A stretch of 50,739 nucleotides of DNA from NCBI GenBank assembly GCA_021774735.1, contig JAJFIS010000050.1:1-50739 (forward strand), written 5' to 3'. Positions 26,581-36,082 of the stretch are shown here, piece by piece. Within the stretch, counting starts at the first letter, position 1. The number at the start of each line of letters is the position of its first letter. The position numbers and the translations under genes are program-made. Source of the stretch: Alphaproteobacteria bacterium (lineage in GTDB: Bacteria > Pseudomonadota > Alphaproteobacteria > Sphingomonadales > Kordiimonadaceae). The notes under the pieces were generated by a model, which made no database searches, had not been told where the DNA came from, and was given only the letters and a program-made list of their open reading frames with translations.

Positions 26581-27465
26581 ATGCTTGATCGACCCCGCCG
26601 CACTGCTCTCTATATGCCTGCCAGCAATGCTCGCGCTTTGTCTAAAGCGGAGACTTTGAAAGCAGATAGTTTCATCTTTGATCTGGAAGATGCAGTTGCC
26701 GCTGAGGCAAAAGACTTAGCGCGCACACAGGCTGTGGAAGCGGTTAATAGCGGAAATTATGGCATGCGAGAGCTGACCATACGTATTAATGGTTTGGATA
26801 CGAAATATGTGCATGAGGATATTGCGGCTGTTGCCACATCCAATGCTGACGCTATCCTTGTTCCTAAAATTACCAGCGCCGCTGACGTGCAAGAAGTGCG
26901 GGCTATGCTCGCTAAGCATGACCGTGTGGATATGCCTCTTTGGGCGATGATAGAAACCCCGCTTGCGGTTATCAATGTTGCTGAAATTGCCAAAGAAATT
27001 GGCGCCGGTGGTGCCCTTGTTATGGGCACAAACGACTTGGAAAAAGACCTGCATGTTCGCAGCACATTAGACCGGCACGGGGTGCTGACGGCTATGTCAC
27101 TGACGGTGATAGCGGGTAGGGCTTATGGCCTTGGGCTTTTAGACGGTGTTTACGGCGACATTCATGATAGCGACGGCTTGTCACAACAATGCAAACAGGG
27201 CCGTGATTTTGGCTTTGACGGCAAAACGCTCATTCATCCATCTCAGATAGAGACCGCTAATAATGCTTACGGGCCTAGCGCCGCTGAAATAGCGGAAGCC
27301 GAAGCCACGGTGCAGGCCTTTGATAAGGCGCGGGAAGAGGGTGCCAATGTGGCCACCTTAAATGGCCGCATGGTTGAGGAATTACATGCCGCTCAGGCTG
27401 CACGTCTTTTGGCCTTTGCACGGGCAATCGCGGCCCTTGAGCAAGGTTTTAAATTAACGCCCTAA
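26581..27465 (+). CDS. CitE/Mcl-type CoA ester lyase (HpcH/HpaI aldolase family)
   Basis: A 294-aa TIM-barrel enzyme of the citrate-lyase-beta/malyl-CoA lyase family, which forms or splits CoA esters such as malyl-CoA, citramalyl-CoA or beta-methylmalyl-CoA. The N-terminus RRTALYMPASNARALSKA and the Mg-binding SFIFDLEDAVAAEAK are diagnostic, as are PKITSA and WAMIETPLAV. The C-terminal segment KTLIHPSQIE matches this family. There are no citD/citF genes beside it, so it is not part of a citrate lyase complex. A stand-alone malyl- or citramalyl-CoA lyase role is more likely. Its 3' end overlaps the convergent S9 peptidase gene by 12 bp. Confidence 0.85.
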   Translation: MLDRPRRTALYMPASNARALSKAETLKADSFIFDLEDAVAAEAKDLARTQAVEAVNSGNYGMRELTIRINGLDTKYVHEDIAAVATSNADAILVPKITSAADVQEVRAMLAKHDRVDMPLWAMIETPLAVINVAEIAKEIGAGGALVMGTNDLEKDLHVRSTLDRHGVLTAMSLTVIAGRAYGLGLLDGVYGDIHDSDGLSQQCKQGRDFGFDGKTLIHPSQIETANNAYGPSAAEIAEAEATVQAFDKAREEGANVATLNGRMVEELHAAQAARLLAFARAIAALEQGFKLTP

Positions 27466-29382
27466 ATTGTTGCTTAAGAAGGCCTCAATGGCCCTGAGGC
27501 TTTTTAGGCGACTTTCTTCAGTATCCAAAAAATGGTCGCCATTTTTAACTTTTACTTTGGTAACCGGAATTTTGTATTTTTTCAGCCGACGATACATGCT
27601 CGATGACTGTGCATAAGGAACCCGTGGGTCATCTTTGGCATGGATAAGCAATATAGGTACTTTAATCTCGCGGGCACGGTGATAGGGGGAGATTTCTTTG
27701 TCATTCACGCCTAACAGCCCCATTCGCTTTGTCCAAGCCCGGCCACCTATAAATCTTTTATCATTGGCTTTCATGTCCGGTATATTAGAAACGCCGTTAA
27801 TGCTGATGGCGCATTTATATAGATCAGGCTCTCGCACCACCCCCATTAAGGCAGCATAACCACCATAAGACCCACCCATGATGCAGATGCGCGCCGGGTC
27901 TGCTATTCCCTGATCAATCAGCCAGTGCGTGCCGTCAGTAACATCATCTTGCATGGCCCCGCCCCATTGGTGGCTGCCCGCTTTTTGGAAACTTTCACCA
28001 TAGCCGGTGGAGCCGCGAAAATTTGGCCGAAAGACAGCGTAACCACGATTGGCGAGAAACTGGACTTCATAATCATAGGACAAATCATCACGGGATGAAG
28101 GCCCCCCATGAGGCAAGATAATAGTTGGCAACCCTTTGCCACCACTGCCCTTAGGCAGGGTCAGGAAAGCGCGGATGGTGAGGCCGTCACGGGCCTGATA
28201 ATCATGGGCGGTAGTTAGGGCCATATTATCATTCACACTGTCAACACGCTCGTTAATGATATGATCAAGGGTTAGCTTCGTCTTGTTGAAACGATAAAAG
28301 GTCCCAGGCTGCGTGAGGGATTCGTGGCGAATAACCACGACATCAAGTTCTTTATTATGATAAATAAACTTTAACCAACCGCCACCTAGAACTTGGATAA
28401 GCGCTTTAGATATTTTCCTATAGTAAGGATCGCTATACTGGATCGTAGGATGATCACCGTTAATGCGGTAGCCAATCACCGTTTCAGTGCCGGGTGCATA
28501 GACAAGCCCGCTTATATCCAATTTATCATGGGAGAATAGTGTCTCGGTGGCCCTATCATCAATGAGGTCATATTTCACGATAGCATTCAGGCCATTTGCT
28601 TGTTGGTGGCGCGCGTAAGCAAAGCGAGGGTCGGCAAAAAAATGTAAAATTTCAATATCATTTTTATACCAATTTGACTGGGTTGCGTCCTGCCATTCCC
28701 CTGTTTTAGGGTTATTATATTCTGCGACAAAGTGATGGTTGCCGTAACCATAAGCCAAACGGGCTTGATGCTGTTTATCAACCTTCCACGATTGGACATA
28801 GGGGCGTGGGCTTTCGTATAACTTTCCATATCCAGTTGCCACATTCACTTTTTCGATCATATAACGCCCTTTGCCATTGCGGTCATAGGCCATAAGAAAA
28901 TGATCAGGATCATCCGGTAAAAAGCTAACTATTCCGTCTTGGATGTTGCCAACCCTACCCGAAGCGGCAGCACTGTTCATTTTGGGTTCCATCATCAAAG
29001 CGAATTTGCCAGTGTTGACATTGTAGGAAAGCATTCTGCTCTCTGCATGTCTGTGGCCCCAATTAAGTTCTGTATAACGGTAAGCAATCAGCAAATAGCT
29101 ATCATTGATCCATTTGAACCAGATAATGTCCGCTTTTTTAACGGGCGGAACTGCCTTAGGGTTATTAATGCCATTGGCATTCTTTATCACTAAATGTTTG
29201 CGCCCTTTTATGGACGAAAGATAGGCCGTCATCGTACCATTTGGCGATACTTTCAGCGCTTTGGCATGGGGTAGCTTTGCATAGGCCAAAACAGGTAAAA
29301 GCTTTGCCTTATCACTGGGAGCAGCATAGGACACAGGAGTGTAGAACAGGCATAATATTATAAGTGCGGGAAAATACCTCAT
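27454..29382 (-). CDS. S9 family serine peptidase (prolyl oligopeptidase/acylaminoacyl peptidase type), array member 1
   Basis: A 642-aa exported serine peptidase. A signal peptide (MRYFPALIILCLFYTPVSYA) precedes a beta-propeller region (about 30-380) and a C-terminal alpha/beta-hydrolase domain. The triad is readable: Ser505 in GGSYGGYAA, Asp585 in KDDPRVPY and His617 in NGDHFLD. The oxyanion region is LPTIILPHGGPSSRDD. Such enzymes release short peptides or N-acylated residues from oligopeptides. It is the last of four tandem homologues on this strand, and its start overlaps the stop of the interrupted member 2 by 4 bp. The 3' end overlaps the convergent CitE-like gene. Confidence 0.9.
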   Translation of the reverse strand: MRYFPALIILCLFYTPVSYAAPSDKAKLLPVLAYAKLPHAKALKVSPNGTMTAYLSSIKGRKHLVIKNANGINNPKAVPPVKKADIIWFKWINDSYLLIAYRYTELNWGHRHAESRMLSYNVNTGKFALMMEPKMNSAAASGRVGNIQDGIVSFLPDDPDHFLMAYDRNGKGRYMIEKVNVATGYGKLYESPRPYVQSWKVDKQHQARLAYGYGNHHFVAEYNNPKTGEWQDATQSNWYKNDIEILHFFADPRFAYARHQQANGLNAIVKYDLIDDRATETLFSHDKLDISGLVYAPGTETVIGYRINGDHPTIQYSDPYYRKISKALIQVLGGGWLKFIYHNKELDVVVIRHESLTQPGTFYRFNKTKLTLDHIINERVDSVNDNMALTTAHDYQARDGLTIRAFLTLPKGSGGKGLPTIILPHGGPSSRDDLSYDYEVQFLANRGYAVFRPNFRGSTGYGESFQKAGSHQWGGAMQDDVTDGTHWLIDQGIADPARICIMGGSYGGYAALMGVVREPDLYKCAISINGVSNIPDMKANDKRFIGGRAWTKRMGLLGVNDKEISPYHRAREIKVPILLIHAKDDPRVPYAQSSSMYRRLKKYKIPVTKVKVKNGDHFLDTEESRLKSLRAIEAFLSNNLGR

Positions 29383-31376
29383 TCATCTGCCAACTGTTGA
29401 TCTAAGAATCTAATCAAGGCTTTGAAATATGCGGTCTCTGATGAAGCGGTATCAAGGCCATGACCACCTTCGTCTAGTTCAATATATTTGCTTAGCTTGC
29501 CGAGTTTCCTTAGGCGATCATGCATCTGGCGAGATTGTCTTGTTGGCACCCGTTGGTCATCTTCCGCAGCGACCAATAATATAGGGGCACTAATTTTTGA
29601 TGCTTGGTGGTAAGGGGATACCTCTTTGTCATTAACGCCTTCAAGCGCCATGCTTTTGGCCCAGTATGAACCGCCGATGGTGTTATTATAGGTGTCAGTT
29701 GCTTTCATATCCAACAGGTTGGCGACGCCGTTAACACTTACTGCACATTTATAAAGGCCCTGTTGCTTAATCACCCCCATTAAGGCAGCGTAGCCGCCGT
29801 AAGAACCACCAACAATACATATGCGGTCGGGGTCGGCGATGCCTTCATCGATGGCCCAGCGGGTAGCATCGGTAACATCATCTTGCATCGTGCCGCCCCA
29901 TTGGTGCCTACCGCGAGACCTGTGCTTGCGGCCAAAGCCAGTAGACCCTCGGAAGTTAGGCTGCAGAACCGCATAACCACGACTGGCGAGCAATTGCACT
30001 TGGGCATTAAATCTATTCACATAGTGGGCTGGTGGCCCACCGTGGACCATGATCACCATCGGTAATTTTTTATCGTCAGTGTCTTTGGGAATGGTCAGTA
30101 AGCTTGGAATATCGAAATCATCACGGGCTTTGATTGTAATATTTGTCATGTGACTCATTTGACTGGGCATCATACCCGGCATGGCTTCACCTAGGGGGTT
30201 TAAGGCTTTGGCCTTCATATCGAGCATGTAAAATACACCGGCATCCGTGTCGCTATATGTTTTAATGATATAGCGTTTGGCGGCTTTTGACTGGGAGACA
30301 ATATAATTGGATGTCTCGGGCAGTGTGCGGTCAACAAAAGCCTGTAATTTGGCGTGATATTTGCTAAAATAATGCAGTTTAAATCCACCGTCATAATAGG
30401 CGACAGCAACGGGCTTTCCGCCAGCAGTTTGCAAGTTTTCAGGGGATTCTGCGGTTTGTGAAGCATAAACAAGATGGCTGGCGTCTACTTTTTCGTGGGC
30501 GAAAATTTCTTTTAAAACCTCTCCAGTATCAAGGTTCATATAAAAGAAACCTCTGGTGCCATATTTAGTTGGTCCTTTTACGATAGCCTTTAAAGGGTCT
30601 TCGGTGAAAGCAACTGGATAAAAGCCTTTTTTATACCAGTCTAAATTATAAGCATTATGCCATTTTTTATCACCACCAAAATAGGAAGCGGTTGGTTCAT
30701 TGGTGACATTATCATTGCCCGAGGCAAAGCGGATAACATGTTGTTGGTCAACCATGTAATGTTGGGCGCCGCGCCTTCCAGCCAAAACTCTTTTGCCTCG
30801 GCCTGAATTTAAATTAAGCCGTCGCACTTCATAGGCACCATTGAAATTAGTATCGATCGCTTGCAAAACATAGTTGGGCTTATCGGGCAAAAAGTCGATT
30901 ATTCGGTCATGGAACTGTGCAATTACAGCATCGCCTTTTAATTTTGAAGGTCCCGCCGAACTGCCGGAGGCTTTAAATACTCAGCGGAATTTCTTTTTCT
31001 TAAGGTTATAAAGGGCCAGACGTGTTTCAGAAATTGTACCGCGAATATTTTGTCTTTTGTTATTAAACATATAGGAAAGCAAGATGCGGTCACCGTCCAC
31101 CCAGCGATACCAACGCAGATTTGCATGCTTTACCGCAGGAATAAGATATTGCTTGTTGATGTCTAAGTCACGAATAATCAGTGTGCGACGCCCTTTGTTT
31201 TGGGAGGTGAAGGCGAGATATTGGCCATCGCTGGATAAGGCTACATCGCTCATGGCGGGCCATTGGGCGAAGGCAGAAATGGGTATTTTAGCTGCATCTC
31301 CCGCAGTAACAGCTGGCAGGCCAACGGCCATGAATATTGCTAATATGCCTATTTTCAACTTGGTTGTTATTTTCAC
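29379..31376 (-). pseudogene. S9 family peptidase interrupted by a single in-frame TGA, array member 2
   Basis: Read from ATG 31376 this frame gives a signal peptide (MKITTKLKIGILAIFMAVGLPAVTAG) and the start of a propeller. It meets a TGA at 30981-30983 after KKKKFR and continues in the same frame, with 30 open codons and then the remaining 503 residues to 29379. There is no frameshift. The total of about 665 codons equals the neighbours (642-657 aa), and the downstream part keeps a full hydrolase domain with GGSYGGYAA, AEDDQRVP and EGGHGLD. The stop probably replaces a Trp codon (TGG to TGA) at residue 132. Either it is a recent nonsense pseudogene, a sequencing error, or a product made by readthrough. 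A restart would yield a protein without an export signal. Confidence 0.85.
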
Positions 31377-31431
31377 CTTTAACCCCTCAATTATTCAGTT
31401 TGCCGCACCTTCATCTTTTCCCCGATTTGTT

Positions 31432-33387
31432 TCAATCGCCGATATGTTTGTCTAGAAATTTTTCCATCTCGCGCAGCATGGTCAGGCGCGAAGCCCCTGT
31501 ATTCATCGTGTGGCCGCCGCCTTCGATCAGCACATAACCTGTGTCGACTTTCCGCTTTTTTAGTTTCTTATAGAGATCTTTTGATTGTTTAAAGGGTACC
31601 CGAGTGTCATTTCGGGAGGACATGAGCAGCACCGGTACTTTTATGCGCTTCGCTTGATAATAGGGTGAAATGTCTTTCTTTGACGCCCCTTCAAGCTGCA
31701 TTGCTTTTGACCAGCTACGGCCACCGATAAATTTTCTATCCCGAATGACCATCGCAGGAATATTCATCACACCGTTGATGGAAATGGCGCATTTATAGAG
31801 GCCCGGCTCTTTAATAGTGCCAAAAATAGCTGCGTAACCACCGTAAGAAGCCCCCGCGATACAGACTTTGTCAGGATTGGAATAACCTTCCTTGATCATC
31901 CATTTTGTTGCGTCGGTAATATCATCCTGCATCAAACCGCCCCATTGTTTGCGCCCCATGATGTAATGTTTATAGCCCAGCCCGGTGGAACCGCGAAAGT
32001 TTGGCCGTAGCACCACATAGCCCCGGCTGACCAAAAACTGGGTCCACCAATCCCAATCAGCGGTATCACGGGAATGAGGCCCGCCGTGGGGCAAAATAAC
32101 AGTGGGTAAATCTTTAGGGTCCTTGCCCAAGGGTAGGGTTAAGTAAGCTGGGATGACGCTGCCATCGCGGACAGTAATTTCCACTGCCTTGGTAGGAGCC
32201 ATTAAATCGGGGTCAATTTTTCGATAATGCAGAGCCAGTTGCACAGCCTTTTTGGCCTCCCTGTCATACCAATAATATACACCGGGGTCCTTGTCAGAGG
32301 ATGATAAAACCATGTAGGTTTCTTTGCCTCTTGCTTTATCAATAATTTGGTTACTATTACCTTTATAGGCATTATCGATAGTTTTTTGGACAATATTCAT
32401 TTGAGGGTCAAAATATTTGATCCGCCAAAAATCATCCATATAGGCAACGCCCGCAGGCTGGCCCGTGTCAGGGTGATCAATTACATGATCTACATCATAT
32501 TTTTCATTTTCAAAGACAGTATCAAGAATCTCACCGGTCATCACATCAAGCTTTACCAATTTGTCAGTGCCCCAGCCGGGTGAGCCAGAGGCGTAAACGA
32601 CGTTGGAGTTTTCAGTCACAGCCTCAACATCATATAATTTACGCCAGTCACTTTTAGTAATATTGATCCACTCTCCCGACTTATTATCTTTAAAAATCAT
32701 CTTCCATTTTAATTTGTCATAACCGGTGCCAAGAACGGCTTCGTGGTTCGGGCCTACATACCAGTTTTGGATTCCTCGTTGTTGAATCACCTCATATTTA
32801 AACTTACCAGTATAAATATTGATTTTGCGCAATTCAGCTCGGCCATCCATATCAGCATCGATAGTCAGCAAAAAATGATCAGGGTCAGTTGGTAAAATAT
32901 CTGAAATATTACTTTGATGTTGCCCAATACCCCCTTCAACATAACCGGCGCGGGTAATGCCAGCCTCTTTTTTGCCCCGTACGACCCAAATAAAATCTGA
33001 TGTGTCATGGCGATTAACCGAGGCAAGCCGGGTCATGGATGCATTTTGGACACGCCTTCCTAAGAAGCTGTATACAATCAATAATCGGTCATCATTGGCC
33101 CAATAGAAATTTTGAACCTCGGCTTTTTCCATTAGAGGCATGATGACACGGTTTTTGCCTGAAATATGCAAGGCAATAACAACGCGCCGCCCGCGTAAAT
33201 TGATCAGGGCGGCTATATTTTCGCCGTCCGGTGATAGCTTTGGTCGATCAAAGTCGGGCAGGGAAGCGAAAGCCTCAATTGGAATATCCGATGGCTTTCC
33301 GCTCTGCTGTGCCGACGCGCCTGAAACCGAGCCAAGCATTATGAGCATCCAGAGCACACAAGCTGTATAAAATCTATTCTGTGTCAT
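31432..33387 (-). CDS. S9 family serine peptidase, array member 3
   Basis: A 651-aa exported peptidase starting at ATG 33387; GGAG precedes it at 33395-33398, and the in-frame TTG at 33399 lies in that ribosome binding site. The signal peptide ends around GSVSGASAQQ. The propeller is followed by the hydrolase domain with GASYGGYAA (nucleophile Ser), SSRNDTRVPF (Asp) and EGGGHTMNTG (His). Note GAS rather than GGS at the nucleophile elbow, a trait shared with member 4. Large parts, especially the mature N-terminus and the last 250 residues, are almost identical to member 4, pointing to a recent tandem duplication. Confidence 0.9.
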   Translation of the reverse strand: MTQNRFYTACVLWMLIMLGSVSGASAQQSGKPSDIPIEAFASLPDFDRPKLSPDGENIAALINLRGRRVVIALHISGKNRVIMPLMEKAEVQNFYWANDDRLLIVYSFLGRRVQNASMTRLASVNRHDTSDFIWVVRGKKEAGITRAGYVEGGIGQHQSNISDILPTDPDHFLLTIDADMDGRAELRKINIYTGKFKYEVIQQRGIQNWYVGPNHEAVLGTGYDKLKWKMIFKDNKSGEWINITKSDWRKLYDVEAVTENSNVVYASGSPGWGTDKLVKLDVMTGEILDTVFENEKYDVDHVIDHPDTGQPAGVAYMDDFWRIKYFDPQMNIVQKTIDNAYKGNSNQIIDKARGKETYMVLSSSDKDPGVYYWYDREAKKAVQLALHYRKIDPDLMAPTKAVEITVRDGSVIPAYLTLPLGKDPKDLPTVILPHGGPHSRDTADWDWWTQFLVSRGYVVLRPNFRGSTGLGYKHYIMGRKQWGGLMQDDITDATKWMIKEGYSNPDKVCIAGASYGGYAAIFGTIKEPGLYKCAISINGVMNIPAMVIRDRKFIGGRSWSKAMQLEGASKKDISPYYQAKRIKVPVLLMSSRNDTRVPFKQSKDLYKKLKKRKVDTGYVLIEGGGHTMNTGASRLTMLREMEKFLDKHIGD

Positions 33388-33421
33388 AATTATCTCCAAG
33401 CTCTCAACTGATCATTTGGCT

Positions 33422-35377
33422 TCAATCGCCGATGTGTTTGTCTAGAAATTTTTCCATCTCGCGCAGCATGGTTAGGCGCGAAGCCCCTGTATTCATCGTG
33501 TGGCCGCCGTCTTCGATCAGCACATAGCCTGTGTCGACTTTCCGCTTTTTTAATTTCTTATACAGATTTCGAGATTGTTTATAGGGCACCCGACTATCGT
33601 TTTTTGACGAGAATAACAGTACCGGTGCATGAATTTTCTTAGATTGGTGATAAGGCGAAATATCTTTCTTTGACGCCCCCTCTAGCCGCATGGATTTGGA
33701 CCAACTGCGTCCGCCAATAAATTTTTTATCCCTTAACACCATGGAGGGAATATTCATCACGCCGTTGATGGAAATGGCGCATTTATAGAGGCCCGGCTCT
33801 TTGATAGTGCCAAAAATGGCCGCGTAACCACCATATGAAGCACCAGCGATACACACTCGTTCAGGGTCTGTGATACCTTCGCTGATCATCCATTTTGTTG
33901 CGTCGGTAATGTCGTCTTGCATCAAGCCGCCCCATTGTTTGCGCCCCATGATGTAATGTTTATAGCCAAGGCCAGTGGAGCCCCGGAAATTTGGTCGCAG
34001 CACGGCATAGCCACGGCTGACCAAAAACTGGGTCCACCAATCCCAGTCAGCGGTATCACGGGAATGAGGCCCGCCGTGAGGCAAAATAACTGTGGGTAAA
34101 TCTTTAGGGTCCTTGCCCAGTGGCAGGGTTAAGTAAGCTGGGATGATGCTGCCATCGCGGACCTTTATTTCTACTGCCTTTGTAGGGGCCATTAAATTGG
34201 GATCAATCTTGCGATAACGCAGCCCAATAGAACGGGTTTTTTTCGTCTTTACATCATGAAGGAAATAAATACCGGGCTCTCGGTCTGAGGTCGATAAAAT
34301 CAGGTAAATATTTTTACCGCGGGCTTTGTCAATGATCCGATTATTTTGGCCTTGAGTAATTTTGTCGACACTTTGTTGGACGAGGTCTAATTGCGGGTCG
34401 AAATATTTTATGCGCCAAAAGTCATCCATATAGGCTGCCCCCGCCGGCTGGCCGGTGTCCGGGTGGTGGACAACATGATCGATATCATATTCATTATCGC
34501 TGAAAACTGTTTCAATAATCTCGCCAGAAATAACATCTAATTTGACCAATTTATCAGTCCCATAGTTTTGGGAGCCGGTCGCAAAAACAATATTCGAATT
34601 TTGAGTTACCGACACGATGGAGTAATTATTGCGCCATTCTTTCTTAGTAATATTAACCCATTTCCCTGTATTTTTATCCTTGAAAATCATTTTGCGTTTT
34701 GATTTGTGAAAGCCAGTTCCTAAGCTGATTGTATGATCAGGTGCCGCATACCAATGTTGAATGCCAGTATGGGGAAAGAGCATATCTTTATACTCACCCG
34801 TATAGACATTAATCTTGCGCAGCTCAGCGCGGCCATCTCTGTCGGCATCAATGTTCAATAAAAAATGATCGGGATCATCGGGTAAGATATCGGTGATTTG
34901 ATCTTGAAATTGTGCAGAACCTCTGCCAATGGCGCGTTTGCGGCGTAGAGTATCGTCTTTTTTGTCCTTTACGGCCCAAATAGAATCTGAGGCATCATGA
35001 CGATTAACGGAAGCAAGACGAGTCATACCTGCACCGCGTAAATGTCTGCCTACAAGGCTATAAGAAACTAATAGTCGATCATTATTCGCCCAATAAAAGT
35101 TTTTCACTTCCGAGCCAATTGCGGGATACATAATAACGCGGTTTTTGCCTGAAATATGCTGGACAACTACAATAAGCCGTCCCTTTAGCTTCATTAAGGC
35201 TGCAATATTTTCGCCATCAGGAGACAGCTTTGGTCGATCAAAGTCTGGCAGGGAAGCGAAAGCCTCAATTGGAATATCCGATGGCTTTCCGCTTTGCTGC
35301 GCCCAAGTGCTTGAAGCCGAGCCAAGCATTAGAAAAACGCACAAAAGGCGTGATAATAAAAAGACTTTCTGGTGCAT
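33422..35377 (-). CDS. S9 family serine peptidase, array member 4 (first gene of the array)
   Basis: A 651-aa exported peptidase beginning at ATG 35377, six bases after GGGGGG; an in-frame TTG at 35395 is less likely. Signal peptide (KVFLLSRLLCVFLMLGSASSTWA), beta-propeller, then hydrolase domain with GASYGGYAA, SSKNDSRVPY and EDGGHTMNTG as triad motifs. The segment SGKPSDIPIEAFASLPDFDR just after the signal is identical to member 3, as is much of the catalytic domain, while the middle of the propeller differs clearly. It is the promoter-proximal gene of the array; the gap to member 3 is only 34 bp, so at least members 4 and 3 are co-transcribed. Confidence 0.9.
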   Translation of the reverse strand: MHQKVFLLSRLLCVFLMLGSASSTWAQQSGKPSDIPIEAFASLPDFDRPKLSPDGENIAALMKLKGRLIVVVQHISGKNRVIMYPAIGSEVKNFYWANNDRLLVSYSLVGRHLRGAGMTRLASVNRHDASDSIWAVKDKKDDTLRRKRAIGRGSAQFQDQITDILPDDPDHFLLNIDADRDGRAELRKINVYTGEYKDMLFPHTGIQHWYAAPDHTISLGTGFHKSKRKMIFKDKNTGKWVNITKKEWRNNYSIVSVTQNSNIVFATGSQNYGTDKLVKLDVISGEIIETVFSDNEYDIDHVVHHPDTGQPAGAAYMDDFWRIKYFDPQLDLVQQSVDKITQGQNNRIIDKARGKNIYLILSTSDREPGIYFLHDVKTKKTRSIGLRYRKIDPNLMAPTKAVEIKVRDGSIIPAYLTLPLGKDPKDLPTVILPHGGPHSRDTADWDWWTQFLVSRGYAVLRPNFRGSTGLGYKHYIMGRKQWGGLMQDDITDATKWMISEGITDPERVCIAGASYGGYAAIFGTIKEPGLYKCAISINGVMNIPSMVLRDKKFIGGRSWSKSMRLEGASKKDISPYHQSKKIHAPVLLFSSKNDSRVPYKQSRNLYKKLKKRKVDTGYVLIEDGGHTMNTGASRLTMLREMEKFLDKHIGD

Positions 35378-35684
35378 AAGACCCCCCGAGAGCAATGCGA
35401 TATCTAATAATACTAAAGTTCAGTTGCCGTGAGGATAACCACCATTGAGCAACAAACGCAACTCTGAATTATGTTTTTTTGAAGCCGTTGTAGACTGGTT
35501 ATGCCTCTTTCCCGAATATTGAATGAGGCATAGGCTTAATTTTGATTTGGCAAAATTATTGACCAACATTCATTTCCTTTCTTGCGTGAGGGGCAGCAAC
35601 GTCTTAAGAATAAAGGCAACTGTCTTTTAGTGCGCCGAATTAAGGCGGTGCATTTTACAAAGCTGATTTTCAAGGGAATATCCA
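35378..35684. other. Divergent intergenic region between the S9 array and sdhC
   Basis: This 307-bp AT-rich stretch must hold the promoters of both the S9 array (left) and sdhCDAB (right). The clearest structure is an 8-bp inverted repeat, TATGCCTC (35500-35507) and GAGGCATA (35525-35532), with a 17-base spacer, which could be an operator or an RNA hairpin. Closer to sdhC, TGCGCC and GGCGGTGCA (35631-35653) can also pair. I could not assign convincing -35/-10 boxes and see no gene here. Confidence 0.4.
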
Positions 35685-36080
35685 ATGAGTAAGGCAAATC
35701 GCCCACTGTCGCCCCACCTACAGGTATATCGCTGGGGTGCGCATATGGCGGTCTCAATCATGCACCGCGCCACTGGTGCGGCGCTGGCATTTGGGACCAT
35801 AATTCTTGTATGGTGGCTGGTGGCGCTGGCCACAGGGCCCGAATATTTTTCCCTCGTGCAGGGCTATTTTGGCAGCATTATAGGCCGCCTTATCTTGTTC
35901 GGCTTAACACTGGCTTTAATGCAGCATCTGGCCAGTGGCATCCGGCATTTGTTTATGGACGCAGGCAAGCTTTATTCACTGGGCCGCAATTCAGCCACAG
36001 CCAAATTCACCTTTGTCTTTTCAGTCATATCCACGCTCCTTATTTGGTATATGGCTTACCGTGCGATGGGGGCACTTTGA
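35685..36080 (+). CDS. sdhC: Succinate dehydrogenase cytochrome b556 subunit
   Basis: SdhC is one of two membrane anchors of complex II and contributes heme b and the ubiquinone site. The 131-aa protein starts RPLSPHLQVYRWGAHMAVSIMHRATGAAL, the SdhC signature with the quinone-site Ser/Arg. Three transmembrane helices follow, including LASGIRHLFMDAG, whose His is the heme ligand. It leads sdhCDAB; the sdhD ATG is two bases after its stop. Confidence 0.95.
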   Translation: MSKANRPLSPHLQVYRWGAHMAVSIMHRATGAALAFGTIILVWWLVALATGPEYFSLVQGYFGSIIGRLILFGLTLALMQHLASGIRHLFMDAGKLYSLGRNSATAKFTFVFSVISTLLIWYMAYRAMGAL

Positions 36081-36082
36081 CC

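Noticed and set aside
30981-30983. TGA read as selenocysteine
   Set aside because: S9 peptidases do not use selenocysteine, the paralogues have no Cys/Sec at this site, and I saw no convincing SECIS-like hairpin directly after the codon.
35810-36082. Open frame upstream of sdhD in the same phase
   Set aside because: It overlaps sdhC out of frame; SdhD homology begins at MTDMNTPL (36083).
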